Positions 42,682 through 50,836 of a DNA stretch of 64,000 nucleotides are shown here, piece after piece. Origin of the DNA: Arthrobacter sp. KBS0702 (GTDB taxonomy: Bacteria; Actinomycetota; Actinomycetes; Actinomycetales; Micrococcaceae); NCBI RefSeq assembly GCF_005937985.2, contig NZ_CP042172.1:1984001-2048000 (forward strand), given 5' to 3'. The position numbers and the translations under genes were made by a program. Under the pieces are notes generated by a model. It worked only from the letters and a program-made list of their open reading frames with translations, made no database searches and had not been told where the DNA came from. Every line of letters starts with the position of its first letter. Position 1 is the first letter of the stretch.

Positions 42682-44196
42682 GTGCGCCCAGGTGCTGCAG
42701 CAACCCAAAACCCCAGAAGTTCCTCGCCGAGGCAACGCTGGTCACTGGCGTGCGCCGCTGCCGTGCTGGCGCTGACCGGTTGCACGCCGGGATCGCCGTC
42801 CCCTCCTGCCAGCAGCACCCCCGCCGCGTCCACCCCCGCGGCCGACGCTTCGGCGTCGGCGGCTGAGAGAGTCCTGTCGGACGAGGAACTGATGGCCCTC
42901 GTGGACCGGGCGATCAACGGCGCCCAACAGGGCACCGGGAGGGTGTCGAAAACCGCGGACCTGAGGTCGCGTCTTCAGGGGCGGCCGGAACCCGCGAACC
43001 GGGCCGCCGCCCAGCCCGGCGAATGCGGGGTCTTCCGGCCACGCAGCGCACCGACAAGCCGCGCCGACCTCGACATGAATTTCGCGGCAGGCGTCCTGAC
43101 CCTCACCGGTGCGTGGTCACGCGAGACTGTGGCCTTCGTCCTGGCCAGGAGCGCGCCACGGGACGCCGTGGTCGCCGCGGATTTCGCCTATGCCGAAGAA
43201 CAAGCCGTCGCCTGCGCAGACTTCCGACAGCTCTCGCCGGACGCGCCGCCGACCACTGTCCGGCTGCGGAGCGTGCCGGAACTCGGGGAACGGGCCTACG
43301 CCACGGTTTCGAGCCCCCAATCAACCCCGGGGACTCCCCCGGCCGCACGCACCGTTTCCCTTCAGGTCCTCAAGGGAACGGTGTCGTTCGGGCTGAGCCG
43401 TCAGGCACCGCCCAGTGCCTCCGCCGACGAACTCACGTCCGCGCTGTCGCCCCTGGTCCAATTGGCCCAAAAACTGGTCGCGGAGTATGCCGCCGACTCC
43501 CCCGCGGCTTCCCCGCCGCCGGCCAGCCCGACGGCCGGCGCGCCATCGAGCCCGAAGCCCAGCCCGCCGTCGGCGTCACAGACACCGGGCCCCACAGCAT
43601 CCCGGCCGGCACCCCAACATCAGACTCCCGAGCAGCTGGCCCGGCTGCTGCAAGGCATTACCGGACCCAGCGGAAGCCCGGCCCAGGTGCTGGAGGGCCG
43701 CTACGCTCCCACCGCGCCGGCAGTCCCACCCGGCCCTTCAGCACAAAGCTGCACGTATGACGACGCCGCGTACCTCGCCTCATTCGGCGGAGCCGCGACC
43801 GTGGTGGCCGAGATCCCCGGCACGGGCCAGGCACTGGACCAGATCAGCCTGCGGCTCATCAGCCTGACCACACCGCCTCCGGACGCATCTGCCTTTGACC
43901 GCCGGGCTGCAGACCTCGGCAGTTGCACCTCGGTTCAGGAGCAGGTGCCGGGCGGCGCACCCCGGACGTGGTCGCCCCTCAAGCACCCCACCGTCGATAC
44001 CAGCGGGCAAACCGGCTACGCCGTGGTGTACATGCTGCCCGACGGGACCGGCATCCGGCACGTTTTGGTCGGCGCCCGCAAAGGAAACCTGTGCGTCGAA
44101 ACCGAAACCAAGACACTGTCCGACAGCGCCGTCCAGCAGGCCGCGGACGGTCTCGCGGCCACCATCAACAAGGTGATGGCCAGGGTGGGCGGCTAG
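42682..44196 (+). CDS. Large putative lipoprotein
   Basis: A 504-residue lipoprotein with lipobox LTGC (ACAAAVLALTGCTPG). Two globular parts of about 180 and 180 residues are separated by a Ser/Pro-rich linker (about residues 270-320). Each part has paired Cys (PGECGVFRP, AVACADFRQ; QSCTYDDAAY, LGSCTSVQEQ, NLCVETETK). No family was recognised. GTG 42682 follows AGGGAG by 7 nt; the upstream extension to 42574 lacks signal character. It stands between the GH16 gene and the CstR regulon. Confidence 0.78.
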   Translation: MRPGAAATQNPRSSSPRQRWSLACAAAVLALTGCTPGSPSPPASSTPAASTPAADASASAAERVLSDEELMALVDRAINGAQQGTGRVSKTADLRSRLQGRPEPANRAAAQPGECGVFRPRSAPTSRADLDMNFAAGVLTLTGAWSRETVAFVLARSAPRDAVVAADFAYAEEQAVACADFRQLSPDAPPTTVRLRSVPELGERAYATVSSPQSTPGTPPAARTVSLQVLKGTVSFGLSRQAPPSASADELTSALSPLVQLAQKLVAEYAADSPAASPPPASPTAGAPSSPKPSPPSASQTPGPTASRPAPQHQTPEQLARLLQGITGPSGSPAQVLEGRYAPTAPAVPPGPSAQSCTYDDAAYLASFGGAATVVAEIPGTGQALDQISLRLISLTTPPPDASAFDRRAADLGSCTSVQEQVPGGAPRTWSPLKHPTVDTSGQTGYAVVYMLPDGTGIRHVLVGARKGNLCVETETKTLSDSAVQQAADGLAATINKVMARVGG

Positions 44197-44232
44197 GCCC
44201 CGCGTTCGCCGCCCACGCCAGCCCCAAGCCGC

Positions 44233-44261
44233 TTGCGTGATACCCCCAGGGGTATTATTAT
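44233..44261 (+). promoter_or_regulatory. CstR/CsoR-type operator within promoter of the MBL-rhodanese gene
   Basis: TTGCGT (-35, 44233) and TATTAT (-10, 44256) are separated by exactly 17 bp. The 16-bp palindrome ATACCCCCAGGGGTAT (44240-44255) occupies that spacer. The palindrome is of the CsoR/CstR class. A bound repressor would cover the promoter. Confidence 0.85.
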
Positions 44262-44318
44262 TGAAGTCAGAGGAGGAAGGAATCCCTTCCCCGTCTACCT
44301 CAAGAAGGAGCACCCTGA

Positions 44319-45743
44319 ATGCTTATCGAGCGCATCTATGACGAAGACCTCGCCCAGGCCAGCTATTTCATCGGCTGCCAGGCCAAGGGTGAAGCGCTGG
44401 TCGTTGATCCCCGGCGCGACATCGCCGTCTACGAGAACCTCGCCGCCGCCAATGGCATGAAGATCGTGGCCGTCACCGAGACCCACATCCACGCTGATTT
44501 CCTCTCCGGCACCCGCGAACTGGCCGCCGCGACCGGCGCGACCGCCTATGTCTCCGGCGAGGGCGGAACGGACTGGCAGTACGGTTTCGACGCCGAGCGC
44601 CTGAACGACAACGACGTCATCACGCTGGGCAACATCACGGTCAAAGCCCTGCACACCCCCGGCCACACCCCGGAGCACCTTTCCTTCCTGATCACCGACG
44701 GCGCGTTCGCCGACCAGCCCGGCTACCTGCTCTCGGGCGACTTCGTGTTCTCCGGCGACCTAGGCCGCCCGGACCTGCTCGACGAGGCCGCCGGCGGCGT
44801 CGACACCCGCTTCCTCGGCGCGAAGCAGCTCTTCGCCAGCCTGCGGGACAAGTTCCTGACCCTGCCGGACCACGTCCAGGTCCACCCGGGCCATGGCGCC
44901 GGAAGCGCCTGCGGCAAGGCTCTGGGCGCGATCCCGTCCTCCACCGTCGGCTACGAACGGCTCTACGCCTGGTGGGGCCCGTACCTCGCGGCCAACGACG
45001 AGCAGGGCTTCATCAACGAACTCCTCGACGGCCAGCCCGACGCGCACGCCTACTTCGCCCGAATGAAGCGTGAAAACCGGGAAGGCCCGGCCGTCATGGG
45101 CAAGCGCACCCCGCTGGCAGAACTCCCCACCGCCGACGTCGCCGCCGGCCTGGCCGAGGACACCCTGACTTTCGTGGACACCCGCCCCAACGGCCAGGTC
45201 CACGAAGGCACCGTCGCCCGGTCGCTGAACATCCCGGCCGGCAAGTCCACCGCCAGCTTCGGCGCCTGGGTCGTGAACCCCGAAACCGACAAGAACCCGC
45301 TCGTCCTCCTGGCCCCCAGCCAGGCTGACGCGCAGGAGATGTGGGACCACCTGGTCCGCGTCGGCATCGACAACGTCGCCGGCTACCTCACGAGCATCGA
45401 GGGCCTGCCCGCCAGCACCCCGAAGCTGATCCAGCCCGAGGAACTCGAGGGCTTCGACGCCGCCATGGTCCTGGACGTCCGGAACCGCACCGAACACGCG
45501 GCCGGGCACATCCCGGGCTCGTACCAGCTCAGCGGCGGCCGCGTGATGTGGCACCTGGACGAACTCCCGGCTGAAGGCACCATCGTGTCCTACTGCCAGA
45601 GCGGCGTCCGGAACTCCGTCGCGGCCAGCGCCCTGCGCCGCGCCGGCTACGACGTCGTCGAACTCGACGGCAGCTACTCGGCGTGGAACGCAAAGGAGCA
45701 GGCCGCCTGGCAGCAGACCCGGGAAGCCCTCCCCGCCAGCTAA
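44319..45743 (+). CDS. Persulfide dioxygenase-like MBL-rhodanese fusion
   Basis: A 474-residue fusion. The N-terminal MBL domain (about 1-240) has THIHADFLSG, HTPGHTPEH and GDFVFSGDLGRPDL, as in ETHE1-like persulfide dioxygenases. A middle rhodanese-like domain (about 265-360) lacks an active Cys. The C-terminal rhodanese (about 375-470) has the catalytic Cys in IVSYCQSGVRNS. Such fusions oxidise persulfide sulfur to sulfite and transfer sulfur. AAGGAG precedes ATG 44319. It is the first regulated gene of the CstR regulon here. Confidence 0.92.
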   Translation: MLIERIYDEDLAQASYFIGCQAKGEALVVDPRRDIAVYENLAAANGMKIVAVTETHIHADFLSGTRELAAATGATAYVSGEGGTDWQYGFDAERLNDNDVITLGNITVKALHTPGHTPEHLSFLITDGAFADQPGYLLSGDFVFSGDLGRPDLLDEAAGGVDTRFLGAKQLFASLRDKFLTLPDHVQVHPGHGAGSACGKALGAIPSSTVGYERLYAWWGPYLAANDEQGFINELLDGQPDAHAYFARMKRENREGPAVMGKRTPLAELPTADVAAGLAEDTLTFVDTRPNGQVHEGTVARSLNIPAGKSTASFGAWVVNPETDKNPLVLLAPSQADAQEMWDHLVRVGIDNVAGYLTSIEGLPASTPKLIQPEELEGFDAAMVLDVRNRTEHAAGHIPGSYQLSGGRVMWHLDELPAEGTIVSYCQSGVRNSVAASALRRAGYDVVELDGSYSAWNAKEQAAWQQTREALPAS

Positions 45744-45774
45744 CCGGGCACCGTCAGCACGGCCGAACAACGCC

Positions 45775-45819
45775 AAGACCATCGGGGGCACCCCTTCAAG
45801 GGGTGCCGCCGATGGTCTT
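45775..45819 (+). terminator. Intrinsic terminator after MBL-rhodanese gene
   Basis: A stem of about 20 bp with one mismatch (AAGACCATCGG...CACCCC against its complement) and a TTCA loop, starting 32 bp after the stop and followed by TTT. Confidence 0.75.
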
Positions 45820-45869
45820 TGCCGTGCCCAGGCCAAGCCCAAATCCGGCCTGCGGCCTGGTGGGGCTCG

Positions 45870-46124
45870 CTATCCGGGACCTTGGCCGAGTTCACGGGCC
45901 GAAGGCCAGGTGGTATAGCCGAGCCGGCGTTCTGCCCTGTATGGCCGGGCCGCGATCACGCAAAGGATGGTCACGGCCACGCCCGTCGCGGCGATCCCCG
46001 CAAAGGCGATGGAGATCAGCCATCCCGGGGCCCTCACCCCCGTCACCGAACAGATGGCCAGTACCGCCATCACTCCAAGGGCCGACAGGACCGCAACGAT
46101 GGCTTCGGGCATCCAAAAAGGCAC
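45870..46124 (-). CDS. Small two-helix membrane protein
   Basis: An 84-residue protein with two hydrophobic segments (AIVAVLSALGVMAVLAICSV and LISIAFAGIAATGVAVTILCVI) and a basic C-terminus (RPYRAERRLGYTTW). Starts GTG 46124 and ATG 46112 are both possible. There is no clear ribosome site and no recognised family. It follows the STAS-like gene on the minus strand. Confidence 0.55.
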   Translation of the reverse strand: MPFWMPEAIVAVLSALGVMAVLAICSVTGVRAPGWLISIAFAGIAATGVAVTILCVIAARPYRAERRLGYTTWPSARELGQGPG

Positions 46125-46158
46125 CGGAGCGGAGGAATCAATCCTCCGACGCTCGGCC

Positions 46159-46542
46159 TCAGCGGGCGTCGCAGGCGGGTTGTGCCGCGAGGCTGTCCAG
46201 CCACGCCAGGGCTTCGGCCTCGGAGGTGAAGTAGGCGTGCGGGCAGTGGTCGTGGCGGCTGAGGGCCGCCCCCATCACGGTGTCCACCACGCTGGAGCCG
46301 AGCATCGCCACCGCCGAGGCGGGCTGGGCGTGGGCGAAGGCGGCCCGGGCGGCGTTGCTCAGGGTCACCCCGGAGATCTCCAGCAGCAGCGGACGGGCCG
46401 TCCCGCCCAGGCCGCGCATCGCCTCGATGGAGGCAAGGGCGTCGTCGGCGTCGACCTGCGACTCCGGCGCCCAGAAGAGGTGAAAGTACGGCCCGCGAAG
46501 TCCCAGCCGGCCCTTCCCGTCTGCAATCAGAATCTCGTTCAT
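46159..46542 (-). CDS. STAS/SpoIIAA-like small protein
   Basis: A 127-residue soluble protein. The order of strands and helices (GRLGLRGPYFHLFW, ARPLLLEISGVTLSNAARAAFA, SAVAMLGSSVVDTVMGAAL, AYFTSEAEALAWLDSL) resembles SpoIIAA-like STAS proteins that sense or relay signals. The fold call is tentative. AGGAGG precedes ATG 46542. It lies beyond the terminator of the TauE operon and so is probably separately transcribed. Confidence 0.7.
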   Translation of the reverse strand: MNEILIADGKGRLGLRGPYFHLFWAPESQVDADDALASIEAMRGLGGTARPLLLEISGVTLSNAARAAFAHAQPASAVAMLGSSVVDTVMGAALSRHDHCPHAYFTSEAEALAWLDSLAAQPACDAR

Positions 46543-46602
46543 TTACACCTCCTGGGCCCAACCTACCCCGCGCGTGTGCCGATACGTGTGGGGGCACGAA
46601 AA

Positions 46603-46631
46603 AGCGCCGGAAGATGATGTCTTCCGGCGCT
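46603..46631 (-). terminator. Intrinsic terminator of the rhodanese-TauE operon
   Basis: A perfect 12-bp stem AGCGCCGGAAGA with a TGATG loop. On the minus strand it is followed directly by TTTTTCG, a classic Rho-independent terminator. It lies 34 bp after the TauE stop. Confidence 0.9.
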
Positions 46632-46664
46632 ATCACGGCGCCAGTGGCGCTGCTGGCGGAGTTG

Positions 46665-47429
46665 CTAGGAGAGCAGTGCCTGCACGCTCACGTAGGCGGC
46701 GACGAGCAGGACCAGTACGCCGAAACTGCGTTTAAGCACCTTGTCCGGGATGTTGGTTCCGAGCCGGCCGGCGACCAGGGAGGCTGCCATGGCTGCGCCC
46801 GCGAACGCGGCCGTCACGGCCCAGTCGATCTGCAGGTCCCCGAGGTGTGCCGCGAAACCAGCGATCGAGTTGATCACGATGATCACCAGCGAGGTGCCGA
46901 CAGTCACCGCCATCGGCAGGCCCAGGACCAGGGTCAGGGCCGGGACGATCAGGAAGCCGCCGCCGACGCCGAGCAGCCCGGTAAGGAACCCGACGACGGC
47001 GCCGGTCGCAATGGCCTTGGGCAGGCAGCTGCGCCAGTGGACGCCGCCGCCCGGCAGGGCACAGGACCCGCCGGACGTTCTTGACGGCAGCATCATCCGG
47101 ATCCCGGCGAAGACCATGATGGCGGCAAAAGCCAGCAGCAGCACCTTCGGGTCGAGCAACCGGTTCACGTAGGCGCCCAGGTAGGCGGTTGCGGTGCCGG
47201 CGGCGCCGATGATCAGCGCCAGCCGCCAGTTCACCCCGCCCCGCAGCCTTGGCAGCACCGCGACGGCGGAGGACGCGCCGACGACAACCAGCGACGTGGG
47301 GATCGCCGCCGCCAGCGGCAATCCCACGCCGTAGACGAGGGCGGGGACGGCGAGAATGGACCCGCCGCCTCCTACCAGGCCAAGGAGGCCGCCAACGATC
47401 AGTCCGAACGCCGCCGCGGTGAGAATCAT
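46665..47429 (-). CDS. TauE/SafE family sulfite/sulfur-anion exporter
   Basis: A 254-residue membrane protein with about eight helices and the paired family motifs VGGLLGLVGGGGSILAVPALVYG and VVGFLTGLLGVGGGFLIVPALTLVLG. In CstR-type regulons it exports sulfite or imports thiosulfate-type anions formed by persulfide oxidation. ATG 47429 overlaps the upstream rhodanese stop (ATGA), so the two are coupled. Confidence 0.9.
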   Translation of the reverse strand: MILTAAAFGLIVGGLLGLVGGGGSILAVPALVYGVGLPLAAAIPTSLVVVGASSAVAVLPRLRGGVNWRLALIIGAAGTATAYLGAYVNRLLDPKVLLLAFAAIMVFAGIRMMLPSRTSGGSCALPGGGVHWRSCLPKAIATGAVVGFLTGLLGVGGGFLIVPALTLVLGLPMAVTVGTSLVIIVINSIAGFAAHLGDLQIDWAVTAAFAGAAMAASLVAGRLGTNIPDKVLKRSFGVLVLLVAAYVSVQALLS

Positions 47430-48034
47430 GCCTTGGCGCCCAGGTTCTGCAGGGCCTGGTGCGCGGTGGGCTCGTTCGCGGAACGGTTCCACGGCATCTT
47501 GGACAGCATCTGGCCCATGGCGCAGCTGTTCGTCGCCGCGGAGAAGGTCAGGCCCGCGCCGATGCCGCCGGCCAGCAGGCCGAGCTTCGGCGAGAGGAAC
47601 TTGCTGCCCACGACGCCGGCCAGGACCAGCGAACCCGCGGTCATCCGGACCTGGCGCTCCAGCGCCCAGGTGTTGCGGCCCTTCACGACGTTGCCGCCGG
47701 CCGCGGCGTAGGCGGGCACCCCGCCGGCGAGCACGCTCGCGCCGCCCAGGCCCACGGCATCCAGATGCTTGCGGGCCTGCTCGGCCCGGTTCCCGGACTG
47801 GCAGACCAGGACCACACGGGTGCCCATCTTGGCGGCGAATTCTTCCGTGTGCTCGCTCAGCATCGGCAGCGGGACATGGTAGGAGCCCTTGATGTGCATG
47901 GAATCAAACTCGGCACCGCTGCGTACGTCGATCACCATCAGGTCATCGTGGTTGTCCTCCCAGGCCTTGAGCGTGGCGGCGTCAATGGACTGGGGAGCGG
48001 ACTCGGTCGTAGAGGTCTTGTTTGAGGAAGTCAT
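47426..48034 (-). CDS. Rhodanese with C-terminal DUF2892-like membrane domain
   Basis: A 202-residue protein. The rhodanese domain (about 20-120) has VIDVRSGAEFDSMHI and catalytic Cys in VVLVCQSGNRAEQ. Two C-terminal hydrophobic segments follow (GSLVLAGVVGSKFL, LGLLAGGIGAGLTF), then ATNSCAMGQMLSKMPWN, typical of membrane-attached sulfurtransferases. AAAGAGA precedes ATG 48034. It may supply sulfane sulfur at the membrane to the coupled TauE exporter. Confidence 0.9.
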   Translation of the reverse strand: MTSSNKTSTTESAPQSIDAATLKAWEDNHDDLMVIDVRSGAEFDSMHIKGSYHVPLPMLSEHTEEFAAKMGTRVVLVCQSGNRAEQARKHLDAVGLGGASVLAGGVPAYAAAGGNVVKGRNTWALERQVRMTAGSLVLAGVVGSKFLSPKLGLLAGGIGAGLTFSAATNSCAMGQMLSKMPWNRSANEPTAHQALQNLGAKA

Positions 48035-48198
48035 AATCTCTTTCGGTATAGCTTGGGCAGTTCTGGCGGCAGCCCGCGGATGCGGGGGCCGCCGTCCACC
48101 CGCCTGGTGCCCCTGGTGCACGGAGGGGCGCGGTCAGGACAGATGGAGGCCCGGGCGGCGCTGGGGGAAAGCGCCGCCCGGTCACTTCATGGGAAGAG

Positions 48199-48501
48199 TC
48201 AGCCGGCGGGGAGCCCGGCGGCGGACCAGTCGAGCATCCCACCGGTCATCGTGTAGGCGGTGAAACCGGCGGCGGCGAGCTGGTCGGCGGCTGCTGCGCT
48301 GCGGCGCCCGCTGCGGCAGACCGCGACGACGGGACGGCTCTTGTCCAGCTCGCCGAGCCGGGTCCGCAGATCACCCAGCGGGATGTGCCGCGCGCCCGCG
48401 ATCATGCCTGCGGCCACCTCATCGGCTTCGCGGACGTCCACGATCTGTGCGTCGCTGCCGTTCTTGAGCTGTTCGTTGAGTTGCTGGGCGGTAATGTCCA
48501 T
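48199..48501 (-). CDS. Single-domain rhodanese
   Basis: A 100-residue sulfurtransferase: IVDVREADEVAAGMIAGARHIPLGDL, then active-site VVAVCRSGRRSAAAAD and TMTGGMLDWSAAG. AAAGG precedes ATG 48501 at 9 nt. Its promoter carries a CstR-type operator, so it responds to sulfane-sulfur stress. The membrane rhodanese and TauE genes follow in the same direction after a 164-bp gap. Confidence 0.92.
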   Translation of the reverse strand: MDITAQQLNEQLKNGSDAQIVDVREADEVAAGMIAGARHIPLGDLRTRLGELDKSRPVVAVCRSGRRSAAAADQLAAAGFTAYTMTGGMLDWSAAGLPAG

Positions 48502-48559
48502 GAGTGCGCACCTTTCGGGAGGCTTTCGGTAGGGGCATGTGGCCGATCCAGCCACCACC

Positions 48560-48588
48560 AATATACCCCCAGGGGTATAACGGTTCAA
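48560..48588 (-). promoter_or_regulatory. CstR-type operator within the rhodanese promoter
   Basis: On the minus strand TTGAAC (-35, 48583-48588) and TATATT (-10, 48560-48565) are separated by exactly 17 bp. The palindrome ATACCCCCAGGGGTAT (48563-48578) fills the spacer and enters the -10, the same design as at 44233. Confidence 0.87.
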
Positions 48589-48650
48589 AATTGACGGCCG
48601 TGCAACGACCCGGCCGGAAGTGCCCGGCGCACCTCGCACGCCCCGGGGCG

Positions 48651-48965
48651 TCAGGTTAGGCGCAGGAAGAGGCCGCGGATCTCCTGAAGCGTGAGCTTCG
48701 GACCAGTTGCGCCACCAGTAGTTGGCCCCTCCGGCACGTCGGCGATGCATTCGCGCATGGCGGCGGAGACCAACTCAAACCCTGCCTTGTCCAGGGCACC
48801 CCGGACGGCCGAGAGTTGCGTCACGACGCTCCGGCAGTCGGATGCGGACTCGACGGCGGCGATCAGCGCCCCGAGCTGGCCATGGGCCCGCTTGAGCCGG
48901 TTGATGGTGCGGCGCCTCGCGGCATCGGGGCCCGGGTTTACCCCCGGCAGGCTGACGGCGTTCAT
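48651..48965 (-). CDS. cstR: CstR-like persulfide-sensing repressor (CsoR family)
   Basis: A 104-residue helical repressor of the CsoR/RcnR family (RRRTINRLKRAHGQLGALIAAVESASDCRSVVTQLSAVRGAL). It has Cys44 and Cys73. The His that lies four residues before the second Cys in copper-sensing CsoR is replaced (SAAMREC). Two Cys without the His ligand is the CstR pattern, where persulfides crosslink the Cys pair and release DNA. It should bind the four palindromes in this region, including one in its own upstream region. Confidence 0.88.
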   Translation of the reverse strand: MNAVSLPGVNPGPDAARRRTINRLKRAHGQLGALIAAVESASDCRSVVTQLSAVRGALDKAGFELVSAAMRECIADVPEGPTTGGATGPKLTLQEIRGLFLRLT

Positions 48966-49023
48966 GCTGATTTCCTTTCAGGCTGCCGGGGAGCCCGGGC
49001 GGTAGCTTCTTCCTTCCATCATG

Positions 49024-49039
49024 ATACCCCCGGGGGTAT
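49024..49039. promoter_or_regulatory. CstR-type operator upstream of cstR
   Basis: ATACCCCCGGGGGTAT, a perfect 16-bp palindrome, 59 bp before the repressor start. TTGCGT on the minus strand just upstream could be its -35, suggesting autoregulation. Confidence 0.85.
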
Positions 49040-49080
49040 TTACGCAAGCCCGGCGCACAGCACGCGCAGGCTTGCCTGCA

Positions 49081-49101
49081 ATACCCCCGGGGGTATATAT
49101 T
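49081..49101 (+). promoter_or_regulatory. CstR-type operator and -10 box of thioredoxin gene
   Basis: A second ATACCCCCGGGGGTAT (49081-49096) runs directly into TATATT (49096-49101). The ATG at 49108 begins 6 nt after this -10, so the transcript is probably leaderless. Confidence 0.85.
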
Positions 49102-49107
49102 TGATGC

Positions 49108-49473
49108 ATGGCAACCATCGACATTTCCGAAAAGACCTTCGAGGACACCATTTCCGGCAACGACATCGTGCTGGTGGACTTTTGGGCAGCCTGGTGCGGC
49201 CCGTGCCGCATGTTTGCCCCGACGTTCAGCAAGGCGTCCGAAGCCCACCCCGACGTCGTCTTCGCGAAGGTGGACACGGAGGCCGAGCCGGGGCTCTCTG
49301 CGGCGGCCCGCATCACGTCCATTCCCACCCTGATGGCCTTCCGCGAGGGTATCCTCGTGTTCTCCCAGCCCGGCGCCATGAATGCGGCAGGCCTGGACGA
49401 GCTCATCACTGCCGTCAAGGCGCTGGACATGGCAGACGTCCGGGCTAAGATGGCCGCCGCGCCCGCGTCATGA
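49108..49473 (+). CDS. Thioredoxin
   Basis: A 121-residue thioredoxin with the classic WCGPC active site (Cys30, Cys33) in VLVDFWAAWCGPCRMFAPTF and the cis-Pro loop SIPTLMAF. The operator-controlled promoter places it in the CstR regulon, where it can reduce persulfides and polysulfides. ATG 49108 appears to be at or next to the transcript start. A Cys-rich microprotein gene follows. Confidence 0.93.
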   Translation: MATIDISEKTFEDTISGNDIVLVDFWAAWCGPCRMFAPTFSKASEAHPDVVFAKVDTEAEPGLSAAARITSIPTLMAFREGILVFSQPGAMNAAGLDELITAVKALDMADVRAKMAAAPAS

Positions 49474-49553
49474 CTGGCCACGGGGCAACACAGCCACTTC
49501 AATAGAAGGCGCGGCCCCTGCCGCACCTGGAATACCAGACTCAAGGAGAAACA

Positions 49554-49670
49554 ATGTGCAGTCCCGTCCGTTGCAATAGCTGTGGAAAGATCACCTGGGC
49601 CGGTTGTGGTGAGCATGTCGAGTCCGTTATGGCCGACGTGCCCACCGAACAGCGCTGCACCTGCAAGTGA
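49554..49670 (+). CDS. 38-residue Cys-rich microprotein
   Basis: Encodes MCSPVRCNSCGKITWAG-CGEHVESVMADVP-TEQRCTCK with six Cys, two of them in a CxxC (RCNSCGK) and two in a C-terminal CTC. A strong AAGGAG precedes ATG 49554. The pattern CxxCGKxTWxGCGxH recurs in small proteins of many bacteria, as far as I recall; a zinc knuckle is likely. It follows the regulated thioredoxin by 80 bp and may be co-transcribed with it, hinting at a thiol or sulfur role. Confidence 0.8.
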   Translation: MCSPVRCNSCGKITWAGCGEHVESVMADVPTEQRCTCK

Positions 49671-49779
49671 TCTTCCCGCGCTGAGGTCTCCGGCGCTGGG
49701 CTAGCATGCTCAGACGGCGTCGTTGCGTTCTGAACGCAGCGGCGCCCACCCGACCGCCAGCCCGAGGAGAACCGAAGCC

Positions 49780-50823
49780 ATGTCAGAGACCGCCGCGACC
49801 CGCTCCGCCGACAGCTCCGACTCCCCCGGCGCCCCTGCGGTATCTGTCCGGTGGGGAATCCTGGGCACCGGACTGATTGCCGGGCTGCAGACATCGGACC
49901 TGGTGGGACACGGCTTCACGGTCCAGGCGGTGGGCTCCCGCAACCTGGTCACGGCACGCGAGTTCGCCGCCAGGTTCGAGCTGCCCACAGCGCACGGCAG
50001 CTACGAGGCACTCGTGAACGACCCCGTCGTCGACGTCGTTTACATCTCCTCGCCGCACCCGTTCCACTACGAGAACGCACTGCTGGCGCTCACCGCCGGC
50101 AAGCATGTCCTGGTGGAGAAGCCCTTCGCCATGAACGAGTGGCAGGCGCAGGAGATTGCGGACCTCGCCGCGTCCAAGGGGCTGGTTGCCCTTGAAGCCA
50201 TGTGGACCCGTTATCTCCCGCACATGGTCCGGATCCGTGAACTGATCGCCTCGGGAGTCCTCGGCGAGGTCCGGACCCTGATCGCGGACCACAACCAGAA
50301 CCTGCCCAAGGACCCGGAACACCGCCTCAACGACCCCGCACTGGGCGGCGGAGCTCTCCTGGATCTGGGGATCTACCCCGTTTCCTTCGCCTTCGACATC
50401 TTCGGGGCACCGGCCACGATCCGGGCTGCCGCCAGCATGACGGTGACCGGCGTCGACCGCCAGACCGCCATGATCTTCGAATACGGGGACGGACAGCAGG
50501 CGGTGCTGCACTGTGCGCTGGATACCGCGGGTCCGAACCGGGCTGCGGTCATCGGCACCGGAGGCAGCATCGACATTGATCCGGTCTGGTATACGCCGAC
50601 CGGATTCACCCGGTACGACGACGGCGGAAACGTCGTCGAGCGCTTCGACGAGCCGGTCACCGGCCGCGGCATGCAGTACCAGGCGTGGGAGATGGAGCGG
50701 CTCGTCGGCGCCGGCGCGACCGCCAACGACATCCTGCCGCCCAGCGAGAGCGTCCAGGTCATGGCGGCGCTGGACGCAGTCCGCAGCCAGATCGGGCTCA
50801 GCTACGCCAGCGACGCCCGGTAG
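49780..50823 (+). CDS. Gfo/Idh/MocA family oxidoreductase
   Basis: A 347-residue NAD(P)-dependent sugar-type dehydrogenase. The Rossmann start is VRWGILGTGLIAGLQTSDLV, followed by VDVVYISSPHPFHYENALLALTAGKHVLVEKPFAMNEWQ (the EKP motif) and ALGGGALLDLGIYPVSFAFDIFG. GAGGAG precedes ATG 49780. The substrate, a sugar or inositol derivative, is not determinable, and no transporter lies adjacent. Confidence 0.9.
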   Translation: MSETAATRSADSSDSPGAPAVSVRWGILGTGLIAGLQTSDLVGHGFTVQAVGSRNLVTAREFAARFELPTAHGSYEALVNDPVVDVVYISSPHPFHYENALLALTAGKHVLVEKPFAMNEWQAQEIADLAASKGLVALEAMWTRYLPHMVRIRELIASGVLGEVRTLIADHNQNLPKDPEHRLNDPALGGGALLDLGIYPVSFAFDIFGAPATIRAAASMTVTGVDRQTAMIFEYGDGQQAVLHCALDTAGPNRAAVIGTGGSIDIDPVWYTPTGFTRYDDGGNVVERFDEPVTGRGMQYQAWEMERLVGAGATANDILPPSESVQVMAALDAVRSQIGLSYASDAR

Positions 50824-50836
50824 CACGGCCGCCGGC

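Noticed and set aside
43401-43595. Sequence-rich Ser/Pro stretch in the lipoprotein as a separate small gene
   Set aside because: It is the linker of the 504-residue lipoprotein, in frame on both sides.
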